From contig CM060709.1 of the NCBI GenBank assembly GCA_030686995.1, positions 125,828,373 through 125,892,372 on the forward strand: a stretch of 64,000 bases of DNA, written 5' to 3'. This document shows positions 37,501 through 49,200 of the stretch, piece by piece (within the stretch, counting starts at the first letter, position 1; each line of letters begins with the position of its first letter). A program made the position numbers and the translations under genes. Source of the DNA: Artemisia argyi. Taxonomy: Eukaryota; Streptophyta; Magnoliopsida; Asterales; Asteraceae. The notes beneath the pieces are model-generated. The model searched no databases and was not told the DNA's origin. It saw only the letters and a list, made by a program, of their open reading frames with translations.

Positions 37501-37719
37501 GGACACGTGAGCTTGTCTGGAGGTTAGTTAGGTCATAAGGATATAATAAAGCAAAAATTTGGCTCGGGAAAATCTTATAGGCATTTCTAATCCTAGTGTA
37601 CTATAATAAGGGCCTAAGTTAAGTTAGTAAGGCATTCCTAATCCTAATGTGCTTAGTGAGGTCCTAAGTTAAGTTAGTAAGACATTTCTAACCTAAGGGG
37701 AAGTTAGTTGGTTGTGACA
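34570..37719 (-). mobile_element. Family C 3' LTR of the chromovirus
   Basis: Plus-strand ends TGTAACACCCC and GTTGTGACA, so on the element strand TGTCACAACC...GGTGTTACA. It lies directly after the purine tract (37720-37732 in complement AGGATGGGAGAC) of the decayed gag-pol. Length 3150 bases. It contains no gene. The G/T-rich 36650-36960 portion may belong to the U3 promoter. Confidence 0.85.
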
Positions 37720-37749
37720 GTCTCCCATCCTAAAAGAAAATATCGTCCC

Positions 37750-38434
37750 GAGATTTAATTAGAGTTAGTGTGCGAAGGTGAGAATAGATGAGGATATTTA
37801 GCACGGATTTGATCCTCTCGTTCCTAAGTATACTCTGGTCCTCTTTGGGAGTCCCAGCGCACCTTAACGATAGTAATCCGGTGATGTTTTTGATTTTTGT
37901 CCTCTCATTCCATAATTTCCACTGGACTTCAGTGAAATTGAGCTTATCGTTCAATTGAAGCTCTTTTAAAGGAATAACGACTGATTCGTCCGATAAACAT
38001 TTCTTGGAGACGTGAAATGTATCGTGTATATTGCTTTGTTCATCCGGCAATTAAAGTCGGTATGCCACTGGACCAATTCGTTCTAAAACCTTAAAAGGTC
38101 CAATGTATCTCGGACTAAGATTTACTTGCTTTCCGAGATGAAAGACACCTTTCCTAGGTGAAACTTTCAACATAACCTTATCTCCAACTTGAAATTCTAA
38201 AGGCTTACGTCTTATATTGACATAACTCTTTTGCCTATCCCTTGCGGCTTGTAAGCATTTTTGGATTTGAACAATTTTCTCATTTGTCTCATGAACTATC
38301 TCCGGACTCGTAAGTTGTACTTCTCCAACTTCAGCCCAGCAGACCGGAGACCTACACTTTCTCCCATAAAGTGCCTCATACAGTGATGCTTTAATACTAG
38401 TGTGATAACTATTGTTATACGAGAACTCTACCAA
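37750..38434 (-). pseudogene. Integrase C-terminus and chromodomain-like tail
   Basis: [50 protein letters not shown] and [20 protein letters not shown] form the GPY/F module. After a stop and frame change come HDTFHVS and LQLNDKLNF, then in another frame RITIVKVRWDSQRGPEYT, one stop, and EREDQIRAKYPHLF. In chromoviruses this tail is the chromodomain region that guides insertion into marked chromatin. The frame ends about 20 bases before the purine tract. Confidence 0.85.
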
Positions 38435-38449
38435 TGGTAAACGTTTCTC

Positions 38450-39154
38450 CTATCCTTTTCCAAAATATATCACACACGCTCGAAGCCTATCCTCGAGTGT
38501 TTGGATAGTTCTTTCACTTTGAACATCGGTTTGCGGATGATATGCCGTACTCATGTCTATCTGAGTACCTAATGCCTTTTGCATAGATTGCCAAAATCTC
38601 GATGTGAAAGGAGAATCACGATCCGATATGATCGACATTGGCACTCCATGTCAGGAAACTATTTCCTCGAGGTACAATCTAGCAAGGGTTTCCATATCAT
38701 CTGTTTCTCGTATCGGAATGAAGTGAGCTGATTTCGTAAGGCGATCAACTATTACCCAAATAGTGTCATGCCCATTGGATGTTCTAGGTAGTTTAGTGAT
38801 AAAATCCATCGTAATTCTTTCCCACTTCCAAATGGGAATCTCAGGCTGTATCAACAGACCGCATGGCTTTTGACATTCAGCCTTTACTCTAGAACATGTT
38901 AAAAACCTGCCCACATATCTGGCAATGGATGCCTTCATGTAGGGCCACCAATAGTGTTTCTTCAGATCCTGATACATCTTGTTAGAACCTGGGTGAATGG
39001 AGTACTTAGATTTATGGGACTCGTGCATTATTACGTTCCTTAAGTTACCATGATGGGGTAACCATTTCTGACCCATAATACAACGAATTTCGTCTGAACG
39101 TATTTCAAAAGCCTTATTCATCCCTTGTAAGTTTTCAAGTTTATGATCCTTCAT
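38450..39154 (-). pseudogene. Chromovirus integrase core
   Basis: The N-terminal zinc finger has the two histidines ([20 protein letters not shown]) but the first cysteine of the usual CLTC is lost ([14 protein letters not shown]). The core has [20 protein letters not shown] with the first Asp, then a TGA at 38651-38653, then in the same frame [15 protein letters not shown] with the second Asp and [19 protein letters not shown] with the Glu. A further stop follows GKG near 38450. Inactive. Confidence 0.9.
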
Positions 39155-39244
39155 TTCGAGGGCTTCATTCTGGGCTTTGAGTATTTAAGAACCTAAATTC
39201 GAATGAAGAGTCATCACTAACGACCTAACCTTAAATGGTTTGAT

Positions 39245-39880
39245 TCATTCCTTTCGGCTCAAAGCATCTGCTACTACATTAACTTTGCCAGGATGATAAC
39301 GAATATCACAATCATAATCAGCAAGTAGTTCTATCCATCGGCGTTGTCTCATGTTCAACTCTTTCTGATTAAGAATATGCTGTAGGCTTTTGTGATCGGT
39401 GAAAACCATACACTTAGTGCCATACAGATAATGTCTCCATATTCTTAGAGCGAACACTACTGCTCCTAATTCTAGATCATGTGTAGTGTAGTTTTCCTCA
39501 TGTGTCTTGAGTTGTCGTGATGCATAAGCTATTACCTTATCCTTTTGCATCAACACAGCTCCAAGACCTCTTCGAGAAGCATCACAGTAAACGACAAAAT
39601 CATTGTTTCCCTCTGGTAATGCTAAGATCAGAGCTTCACACAACTTTCTCTTCAAAAGTTGGAAAGCTATCTCTTGATCTTTTCCCCAGTCAAACTTCCT
39701 ATTTTTCTGGGTTAGCTCTGTCAAAGGTTTAGCTATTTTTGAAAATTCCTCAATAAACCTTCGATAGTAGCCTGCAAGTCCTAAGAATTGTCGTATCTTA
39801 GTAGGATTCATAGGATGCGGCCAATCCTTAACGGATTTGATTTTTGTTGGATCGACACGAAGTCCTTGTTGATCTATCAT
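39245..39880 (-). pseudogene. Chromovirus RNase H
   Basis: Starts with RT thumb/connection text ([37 protein letters not shown]) and continues through RNase [68 protein letters not shown] and the end [17 protein letters not shown]. The catalytic Asp, Glu and Asp positions appear present. About 210 codons stay open, the best preserved stretch of the element. Confidence 0.92.
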
Positions 39881-39906
39881 GTGTCCGAGAAATTCACAAA
39901 ACTAAT

Positions 39907-40590
39907 CTAGAATTCACACTTAGAGAACTTTGCATAAAGTTTCTCCGTCTTAAGCCGTTCTAGGATTATTCTCAAGTGTTTAGCGTGCTCTTCCTCATTA
40001 CGTGAATAGATAAGGATATCATCTATGAACACTATAACAAATTTATCCAAGTATGGTTTACACACCCGGTTCATGAGGTCCATGAAAACCGCCGGTGCGT
40101 TTGTCAAACCAAATGGCATAACTTGAAATTCATAGTGCCCATATCTTGTTCTGAAAGCGGTCTTAGGGATATCTTCTTCCCTCACTCTCAGTTGATGATA
40201 ACCTGATCGTAAGTCGATTTTTGAATATACGCTCGATCCTTGTAGTTGATCAAATAAATCATCAATCCTGGGTAATGGGTATCGATTTTTGATTGTAAGT
40301 TTGTTTAATCCACGATAATCAATACACATCCTCATAGATCCGTCTTTCTTCTTTAAAAATAGGACATGAGCTCCCCAGGGTGATGTACTTGGGCGTATAA
40401 AACCTTGATCAGTTAATTCATGGAGTTGTTCAGAGAGTTCCTTCATCTCTGAAGGGGTAGCCTATAGGGTGCTTGAGCTATAGGTGCCGCTTCGGGAATT
40501 AAGTTGATTTGGAATTCTATTTGACGAATAGGAGGCAAGCCAGGAAAATCCTTAGGAAAAACTTCTGGGTATTCCCTGACTACAGGGATC
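39907..40590 (-). pseudogene. Chromovirus reverse transcriptase
   Basis: RT linker text ([20 protein letters not shown]) is followed by a one-base loss near 40455 and then [67 protein letters not shown] and the catalytic box [13 protein letters not shown] (about residue 142 of this part). It ends at a TAG in place of the tryptophan expected after KCEF, and a frameshift follows a few codons later. FIDD is the usual gypsy form of YxDD. Confidence 0.92.
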
Positions 40591-40598
40591 CCCTCCAG

Positions 40599-42205
40599 TC
40601 ATTTTTCATTTGGCTTAGTCTCCGTTACTTGAACCATAAAAACTTGACAACCTCGTGACATGTATCGTTTTGCTTTAATACATGAAATGAAGTTAAGTCT
40701 AGTTCTACTTTGATCTCCTCGGATAGTTAAAGTCTCACCGTTGATAGGTACATGGATGATTTTCTCGTCACAAAGAATCTTTGCTTGATTCTTGGACAAC
40801 CAATCCATTCCCACAACAACGTCAAAACTACCGAGTCTAATAGATATGAGATCAATCTCAAAGTGGTGATTAAGTAAAGTTAGGGTACAACCCTTAATGA
40901 CCATGTTAGTTCTAACTAAATTTCCGTCGGCCATTTCTATTTCATAGTAATTATCTAAAGCTATGGGTTTAATCCTAAGTCTAGAGGCTAAGGGTATAGA
41001 TACGAAACTCCTATCGGCTCTAGAATCAAATAATATTCTAACTAAGTGATTATTTAAAAGAAACTTACCCGTGACTACGCTCGGATCTTGTGGATCATTC
41101 GTATCCCTCAACATATATGCTCTACCCTGGGCACCATCAGTATTTTTCTTTGGGCATCTACTTGCATAGTGTCCCTTTTCTCCGCAAGTATGACAAATGA
41201 CTGTTGCTGGTGGTGGATTACCCCCAGTAACTGATCCTTTGTTCTTGCAATTCATTAAATGATGTCCCACCTTGTTACATATATTACATTTGATGGAACA
41301 AGGCCCTGTGTGATGCCAGTTGCATTTCTTACATAGAGGGGCATTCCCAACATAACCACTTTTCTCGTTTAAAGTGGTGGCATAAGCTCTTGCATTATCT
41401 TGCCTTGGTTGAGGATAGGGATTCATACGGTTACTACTAGTGGTATTACGAGTGTTATCGAAAGCTCTCCCATCATGGAAATTTCGTTTATTATCGTAGG
41501 GCACTGGCACAGGGTTGTGCTTTGTTAGTTGGTCCATTAACCTCAAGGTTATGTTAATGGCCTCCCCTAAAGTTTGAGGTTTAGAGGCTGTAACATTCCC
41601 TTCGATAGTTCGGGGCAAACCTACGATGAAAACTTCTATCGTCTTTTCAACAGTTGGCACCATTGTAGGACACAAAGTAGCCAACTCTTGAAATTTCCTA
41701 ATATAAGTTTTAACATTGTTCCCCTTCACAGTCAAGTTATAAAATTCATCCTCCATTTTCTTAACTTCTGTTCTAGGGTAGTATTTCTTAATCATAAGTT
41801 TCTTAAACTCAACCCAAGATAACTTGTATGTCTCTTCTATTCCTATTGGTTGGGCATACGAGTTCCACTAAGCGTACCCGTTGCAAACTTAACCCTACAA
41901 TCCTCTGTACAGTTACTACAGGAAAATACCGATTCACATCTCTCAAACCAGTGAATTAATCCTATGGCCCCTTCTATCCCCTTGAAATTGAAGGGCTGAC
42001 AGCTCAAAAATTCCTTGTAGTTACTCTTCTTCACTACAGGAATTTCGGGGTTTCTAGCCATATTTGCATCCCTAGCTCCTAGTGCTGCAGTTACGCTGTT
42101 AGTCACTAGTCGCTGGATGTCTTCCTGAGTCATGGCGGGAGTAGTGGGAGTTGTAGCTCTTGTACGTGCAATTCTATAGGTAAGATGTGATAAGAATAGT
42201 GTCAT
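40599..42205 (-). pseudogene. Chromovirus gag and protease
   Basis: Gag opens around MTQEDIQRLVTNSV (ATG at 42133) and contains CQPFNFKGIEGAIGLIHWFE and NCTEDCRVKFATGTL. A short deletion where 'TEEALSWWNS' is expected shifts the frame near 41860. The second part ([19 protein letters not shown]...) has two zinc knuckles for RNA packaging, [14 protein letters not shown] and [14 protein letters not shown], about residues 170-215 of that part. The protease follows: [13 protein letters not shown], where the catalytic triad Asp-Ser/Thr-Gly has become Asp-Ser-Arg, and [14 protein letters not shown]. The G-to-R change should inactivate it. Confidence 0.9.
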
Positions 42206-42250
42206 AGTTTATGTTCTAAGTGCTTAGAATACTTTCTGATACCGGATAGG

Positions 42251-42878
42251 TAGGGAGTTCTAAAACTAAAAGGGCAAATTTCCTAGCAAGAATCATTATA
42301 TTTCACCGAAAATAGTCTCCCTTGTCTAAAGGCATAGTGATTCTAAGGTATCGTAAGTTTTTAGTGTATCTTAGGTGTGTCTACTTATTTTAATTTCCTA
42401 TGTTTTCTAGTTTTTAATTCCTAAGGCAGTCTATAGTGTGTCCTAAGGCAATAGGGAATCCTAATACGGGATACTAGTTTTGTAAAAGATTAAGTATAGG
42501 TAGGTTAAAACTTTTATTTTATATTATGAAAATCTAGCAAGTACCCGTTTATAACTAAGTTATATATCTATAGCCTATATTATTTAAGTTTATTACCTTA
42601 TTTTAGTTCTATGTTACCCTTAAGTTCCTGAATCGCTTACAAAAGATCATCTATGTCAGACCTATGATTATCCCTAAGATCCTCGATAATCATTTCTAAG
42701 GTGGAAAGTCTAACATGTGCAGTACTTACTTCGTCAGAGTGTCCTTCATATTTTGTTTGTAACCTAAAGATTTGATTACGAGTTTTCTCTAATTCATTTT
42801 CTAACCTATTTCTACCTATTCCTATGTAATATACTCTAATGTGTAAACATGTATGGAATTGTGTTTAAGAGGATTAAA
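42251..42878 (-). other. Unassigned fragment with coiled-coil frame
   Basis: On the minus strand 42870-42650 stays open for about 75 codons with a heptad-like pattern, RNRLENELEKTRNQIFRLQT and VRLSTLEMIIEDLRDNH, ending DIDDLL then TAA. It is cut upstream by the copia LTR. I do not recognise the family. It may be part of a retroelement leader protein or a host gene. The remaining 400 bases show nothing. Confidence 0.4.
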
Positions 42879-43198
42879 TGTTAATAATTCTAGAGAGAGA
42901 ATTTAGAGAGAGAAATAGAAGTTGGGAGCCTTTGAAAGAAACTAGTGAAATGTTAGATTGAAGTGAACGGTCCAACCCTCTCCACTAGTGGAGAGGGGTA
43001 TTTATACAAAGAAAGAAAACACCCCATAAAACGGGCTGTGGATCGATCTGACAGTGGGTAAAGACCCGACCCGACTCCACAAATACTAACTAATATTAAA
43101 CTACGTACTAACTAATAAGATAACTACTATGAGCTACTTGATGCTAAACAATGCTCGGGGTGACCGAGTCTTTCATATGAATAAACGTATTCCTAACA
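42879..43198 (-). mobile_element. Ty1/copia 3' LTR
   Basis: Ends TGTTAATAATTC and TTCCTAACA on the plus strand give a 320 bp LTR with TGTTA/TAACA ends. On the element strand a purine tract (complement of ATCTCCCCCTA) lies directly upstream at 43199. The LTR has a TATA box TATAAATA at 43006-42999 followed by a 22 bp perfect palindrome (42976-42997). Confidence 0.8.
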
Positions 43199-43422
43199 AT
43201 CTCCCCCTATGGGAGGTCACCCCGGAAAATACATATTGAATCCTAGCATTCAAATCTATGAAGATAACGTTGTAGCTCGTAGCCTTTTGATTCTTCACTG
43301 TAGTGACCTTTGTGCATTCTACAGCACACTCTAGATGACTTGTTCAATGAGTTGGAGGGTCTTTAGTATTACTTCGAGTTCATTATCTAAATGAGTTTCT
43401 GCAAGTCATGTTTGAGTAGTAT
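43199..43422 (-). mobile_element. copia 3' untranslated remnant
   Basis: About 220 bases upstream of the copia LTR (purine tract TAGGGGGAGAT) with no clear coding. Cut off at 43422 by a family A LTR. The rest of this copia is not found beyond the A element. Confidence 0.55.
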
Positions 43423-45043
43423 TGATGCGTGGGAATCGCACTAGGCTTTACCTCTTGAGGGATCTCGAGAAGCTTACAACCCTCACCAGGCAGTGTACCA
43501 GATCGTTGTAGTATAGTATAGTGATAAGTACCGGGGGATTGATCGTTCAACTCAGGAATAGTGTCATTAGGATTGAAAATTAATCTAAATAGGTCTAAAG
43601 GTGAAGGGTGATTCTTTTTTGTATTTTTATATTTTATGAAAAGCAAGTAAAAATCTCGGGTATTGGAAGGAGGGGCGGAATTAGTTGCTAATCAACTAAC
43701 CCAAAAGCTACTAATCAAACTAATGTGCAAGAAAAATAAACTAAGGTTCTACAAGATAAATGAAGCATGTCTACCTGTGATATGTTACTCCTTGCTAGCT
43801 ATCTAATTCTACCTATTGAATTGTCACACCTTGTTTTAATTGATGGGTTGTATTCTTTAATACCATTGATGGGGTGGCGTACATACTTCCCCAACTCTAT
43901 AAGCTCCTACTTCACTCCTATGTCGAGCCTGCAAGAAGCTCCTAACATGGGATCATTAGAATTCGCTCATGCATTAAATACAACCATAATAACCTAGTAC
44001 GCATTGGTTCATGTTTCTTAAGACGTTCAAGCATGTTACCTATGGAGGTCTGCCAGTTTTCTTAAGCCTAACATCGAATACAATCAACCAAACAAGAGAC
44101 AATAGGAATCAAGAATTATAAGCTAAATCAACTAGACCTATCGAAGTGTCACACCCAAATTGATGAAGATAGACACAAACATCAATAAGGAATCAATAAG
44201 ATCTAATCAATTATATACAAGTTTCACATAAACATAAGTAGACACAAGGTGAATTAGCAAAACATCATCAAAGAAGAGCAAGCAACAATGATAATGGAAA
44301 ACATGATTAAGATAGAATCAACAAACCAATACATGATGTTTATAGAGTGATTGAAACCCTCTAAGTTGCTAGAAAAACACCTACCTAAACCCAGGAATCG
44401 ACTTTAGGGTTTAGGGCTTACAAAAAGTGAAGTTATGATGTTATATTTATAGGCAAGTTTTCTGTTGGCAAGGCTTGACGGCGTCACCCCGTAAAGAGTG
44501 ACGGCATCATGACCAATTTTTCTTCACCAAATTTTAGATTTCTTTGTCCTCTTTGCGTGGGCTTTTGAAACACCTAAATCCGAGTTCGTATGCAAAAGTT
44601 ATGACCAAAACAATATCAGCTACTTCGCGCGCAAGTTTTGACAAGTTAACACGTGACGGCCTACGTGACGCCTTCAGGAAATTTTCTAGGCTATCACTCT
44701 TTAATTTTACACGTGACGGCCTTGGGTGACACCGTCATCTCCAATGCACAAAACTTTCTGGACCGTCACGGACTTTATCCACTTCCACCTCTTGTATTAC
44801 TCTTGACGCCGTCATGAAGAAGCTTGTGACGCCGTCAGGTACTGTTCCCAGCAAGGAAAATTAAGACTTTGCCATTTTCTTCACTTTTATACTCCAAAAA
44901 CGTAAAAAATGATTCCTTTTCCAGAATTCACTCCAAAAGTACCTAAAATCACAAAAGGAACGATTTAGGGCAATATTTGATCAAATAAATTCGAATACGG
45001 GCTTAAATGACCCCCTAAAAACGGATCATTTTTCGCCTCATCA
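43423..45043 (-). mobile_element. Family A LTR, left (3') copy
   Basis: Plus-strand ends TGATGCGTGGG and CGCCTCATCA. Several TGACG(G/C)CGTCA boxes lie at about 44475-44845, and a TATA-like CTATAAATATA occurs near 44445. It matches the solo LTR at 3629 (GTGCAT(A/T)GGAGATGACGG, CACCCAAGGCCGTCA) and has about 200 bases not present in the right copy. Confidence 0.88.
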
Positions 45044-46201
45044 TATACGCTTACACTTGAGATTTGCTTGTCCTCAAGCAAATGCGCTTTTATTCTAATC
45101 AAAATACAAGTTAGGGGTCATTTAACACTAATATAAAAGTAATTACAACAAATAATCGTTCCACTAAAGACCAATAGACAAGCACGGAGGTCATATACTA
45201 GCACCTCACAAATAGTGTTTAGATACCCACATCTCTCGGGTGTAATAAAGTGTAAATTAAAGTATGGGAACGGAAGATATCTCTCACTACCTGTCATAGC
45301 AAAATAGATTACCATAGGCTTGGGAAAGGATCAAACCTCCACCACATGGCGTAAGCACCTAGGATAAACTATCAAAGAGGTCTTTTAAAGGGTTGTAACG
45401 TTAGGTGTAGGGATATGAAATACACGGTTTTGTTAGATAAAGGAAGTTTTACTGGTGGCGAGTTAACAATCTTGGTTAATTACATGTACAATATGGCGTT
45501 GCTAAGCCAAGACTAGACTCGACTTAAGCTAATAAATGAAAAATAACAAAAAACATATAATGAACATAGAATAAAAAGGGATGGTAGTCCATATGTTTTT
45601 TCTCTTTTTTCCTTTTTCTATTTTTTTTTTCTTTTTTTCTTGATTTTTTCGAATTTTTCGATTTTTTTTTATTTTATTTTATTTTTTTTTTTTTTTTTTT
45701 TCATACACTCTTACCCTACCATCCAAAATAATACATCATAGAGGATAAGCATTCCCCTTACACTTGAATCTTTACATACTTTACAATTAACTAAACTAAT
45801 GACTCGAATTAAGAATATCAAAACACTTGGAGCACTTTTAAGATTAACGTACATATGGGGGTAATAAATGATGTTCTTCCCCATTACTCCATAAAATAAG
45901 TACTTACCCATGAGTCCCAATCGTCCCAAAACAATATGTACAAAGATATGACTCGACTTAGCAACCATGTAATCAATTAGAAAGTTAACTTAGGGTTTAA
46001 CAAATAACAATAATGCACTAAAAATGAGCTCATACACGGAAGGCTAAGGCGATTTGGTTGTACATTTAAGTGGGGTGTAACAAATTCTTCCTTTAAGTAA
46101 AATGCTTAAAGTTAGAAACGAAAAGATAGGCTCGGAGGGGTGTACTAGGGGTTTCGTGTACTAAAAATGAGTACAACGCTAAGGGTGTGGGAAAAATTAG
46201 T
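45044..46201 (-). other. Family A 3' non-coding region, distal part
   Basis: Collinear in reverse with 13850-14935, without genes. A long T-rich tract (45595-45702) replaces the A-rich or TA tract of the other copies. The next part of this region continues at 50805. Confidence 0.85.
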
Positions 46202-49200
46202 TGTAACACCCCCAAAATCATCACGTCAGTGGAAGACTTTTTGGGTGTTACTTCGAGGATCTTTTTCACAATCATAGAAAACGACACAAAAGTGACGCTT
46301 TAAAGTTTAATTCATTCAAAATACCAAATACTCGAAACATCAAGATGTTTCATAGTTTAAACAACAAATTTATTTGAAATGTGTCAAAACGTTTATTTAA
46401 GCCCATGCCGGGTTACAAGCCCACTCCGTGCCTTCAAGTTCCTTCTTGTTTAATTACCTGAGATAAACACATGCTAAAAGTGTCAACACAAAGGTTGGTG
46501 AGTTCATAGAGTTTATAATAAGAGTTGATTATCCAATTAAAGTGTGAGAAAATCCATAGTGTTCGTAGTTTTAAATCGTTGATTTATCAAAATCAGAAAA
46601 TGAGTGATTAATTCAAAAAATAGTCCGTTGGTTGGCCCTTTACCAGGTCAACACCAAAATAGTAGTTTGTTTGACCTAACTGGGTCAACACCAAAATAGT
46701 TTGTTCGTTTGCCAATTATTAATAGTTTTCCTGCTATATAGTGAGCACAATCTCATAGTTTAATAAAACAGTGGGCTACAGCATTGTACACCCCAAACAT
46801 CAGTCGTTGTAATACTGTATCATGACTACAATACTACCGTTCTATTGCTCTAAGCTCATGACACTCAACGATTAACAGGCATCAAAATTATCCATAATAA
46901 TGATGTAAAACAGTGGCCCTCAAGATAGGTATTTACCAGTAACCTATGAAATCAAATAGCGTGCATTTGGTGGCTTTCCTCTAGCGACCAAATGGGGATT
47001 GTCAATCCCTAATAGATCTATTCACAACTACTTACGCTCACCCTTTAAGTGATTAAGGTGCATGAACGAGGGACTTTTGGTAATCGGTACTTAGGCAATA
47101 GAGATCAAATATAGCATACCGTTGAAAAATCATTTGTAATCATGTCTATAGCAGGTATTTCCTTATGAGATATAAAAATGTGTAAACCAGTAAAGTTTAT
47201 ATGAAATACAGTCATGTATTTAGTTAATGAATACTTGTAAAAGTAAAAACAGTAGTTAAGCATGTATCTCCCCCAAAACGTTTATAAACCATTGTAAAAC
47301 AAGTAGGAGTAGGGGCTATGACTCACCTTAGTAGCACAGTAGTAGTGGTAGTAACATAATCTCAACGATGCAAGGCAACGGCTTCACACACAACCTAAAA
47401 GATATGGTATGTTTTAGTTGATAGTCTAAATCTCGTTTTATCGCGAATATTAGTTATTTAGTTGTGATTAAAACTCGTGTTCGTTTAAATGCTTGAAGTT
47501 CAAGAATTAAGTTATATATACATATAACTTGTGAGTGTAATGATCGATGTGCGATGGAAAATCATCAAGAATAAGTCGAAGTATGTAGACGATGTTTTAT
47601 GATGTTAGTTTTAAAAGAAAAGAAATAAACGTATCGTTATATATATATCGTTAAAATTAATTATAGTTACGCGAATATTTATATCGTATATATATAAGTT
47701 AAATTTATAAGAGTTTTATACCAAAATATGTGTATTTATATATAAAATATTAATATTATTTTTATAAAATAATATTACAGAAAATCCCTTCAAGTTTTAC
47801 AATTTTTACCTTTTTAACCCTAACGACATAAATTTTACACCGTTAGTCCAAAGTTATATTTATTTACATTTTAGGTCCAAAACATCAAATATTTATATTT
47901 ATTATCCCTAAGTTTCAATATTTACAATTTATACCCTTGGAAAACTGTTTTTATACTTTTCACCCAAAGTTTACAAACTGGACAATTCTAGTCCCTAACC
48001 TTCGAACATTTGCAAAAATGGTCCAAACATTACCAAATTTAAAACTTAACATTTTTATTATTTCAATAAGCTCTTAAGGTCTCAAATAGCTTATTTTCAC
48101 AGCTTATTAGCTTATTATTAGCTTATTTTTAAAATTGGGCTTAACAATCCAAATTTAAGGGCCCGTTAAGGTTTTATGATCCAAGGGGTTTGGGGGAACA
48201 CTAGGTTTATAGAAATCCATCATTTTAAGTTACAAATTCATTTCAAAACAGCTTATACGCTCAGCTTATTGTAATAAGCTAAAATGAGCTTTTTGGGCTT
48301 TACGGCCCACTTAAGGTTTTTAAGTTTCTGAAATTGGTTTCCATAGCGATTTGCTTTAGGTCTCGTTATGTGATCAAACTAAGTTATTAGTTCCAAAAAT
48401 TTATCATTCTCGTTTCTTTATCAGCTAAACTAATAGATCGTACAAAAATACTTAGGGGTCGTATGTAAATTTTAGAAATGGCGAGGCCAAAGTGTGAGGT
48501 CAAAACTCTAACGTAAAAACAATATAACTCAAAATTATTCTAAGTCTTTTAGTAGAAATCGTATAGGTTTATTACTACTTAGAAACGTGTGATGTTTAGT
48601 GTGTATACGTTATTATAAGTTCAATATTATTATAGGTACTCGTTAAGGACTTAGTGAACGTGTAGAATCAAGAATAATACATATGTGTTACGTTTTAGTT
48701 TCACGTTTTAATTAGACGAAGTGTTTGTGCATAGTAACGATACGTGTATATATATGTATATAAGAAATAAGAATTGGAGGTCTCACCTCACCTCAAAGGT
48801 GGAATAAAACGACGTGTATGGATCGTGTGATGGTACAAGAGCTCCATGGTTCACTTCATGCCCTTCCAATGGTTCACTCTAAGCTTGCTACTCGTTCCTT
48901 GGTTCACTTCTAAGCGTGGTTCACTTGGCAATCCGTTTGTCCTTCAATCACTACCTTCTCGTTATTATTTGTGTGATATGGTACGTATAAGTGTATGAGG
49001 CAGCTGAGCTTGCATGGGAAAGCTTATATAGGGAGTTGTAGAGACAAGATAAGCTTACAAGGTGGAGGGTGCATGTGAGGCGAATAGTGTTGCCACAAAC
49101 AATGGCCAATCGAGTTTGTACAAGCCAAGATCTTGTAAGATATGATACATGTTCATTCCTGACATTTCATGATATGCATATGGTTAGTTTAGATGGGATT

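Larger units (their letters stand above)
37720..42250 (-). mobile_element. Decayed Ty3/gypsy chromovirus (Tekay-like) interior
   Basis: Collinear gag, protease, RT, RNase H, integrase and chromodomain-type tail on the minus strand, ended by a purine tract and a C LTR. Near 42235-42247 the complement CGGTATCAGAAAG resembles a primer-binding site (TGGTATCAGAGC), but no C LTR follows on its right side, so the 5' LTR has been lost. Every domain has stops or frameshifts. The gene order gag-PR-RT-RH-INT and the tail motif place it in chromoviruses. Confidence 0.9.

Noticed and set aside
39517..39732. Plus-strand frames inside the chromovirus (also 41574-41822)
   Set aside because: They are antisense shadows of RNase H and gag.
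42235..42247. TCTGA next to the primer-like site read as the target duplication of the C LTR at 34570
   Set aside because: The same bases are part of the primer-site complement, and no C LTR precedes them, so the match to TCTGA at 34565 is probably chance.
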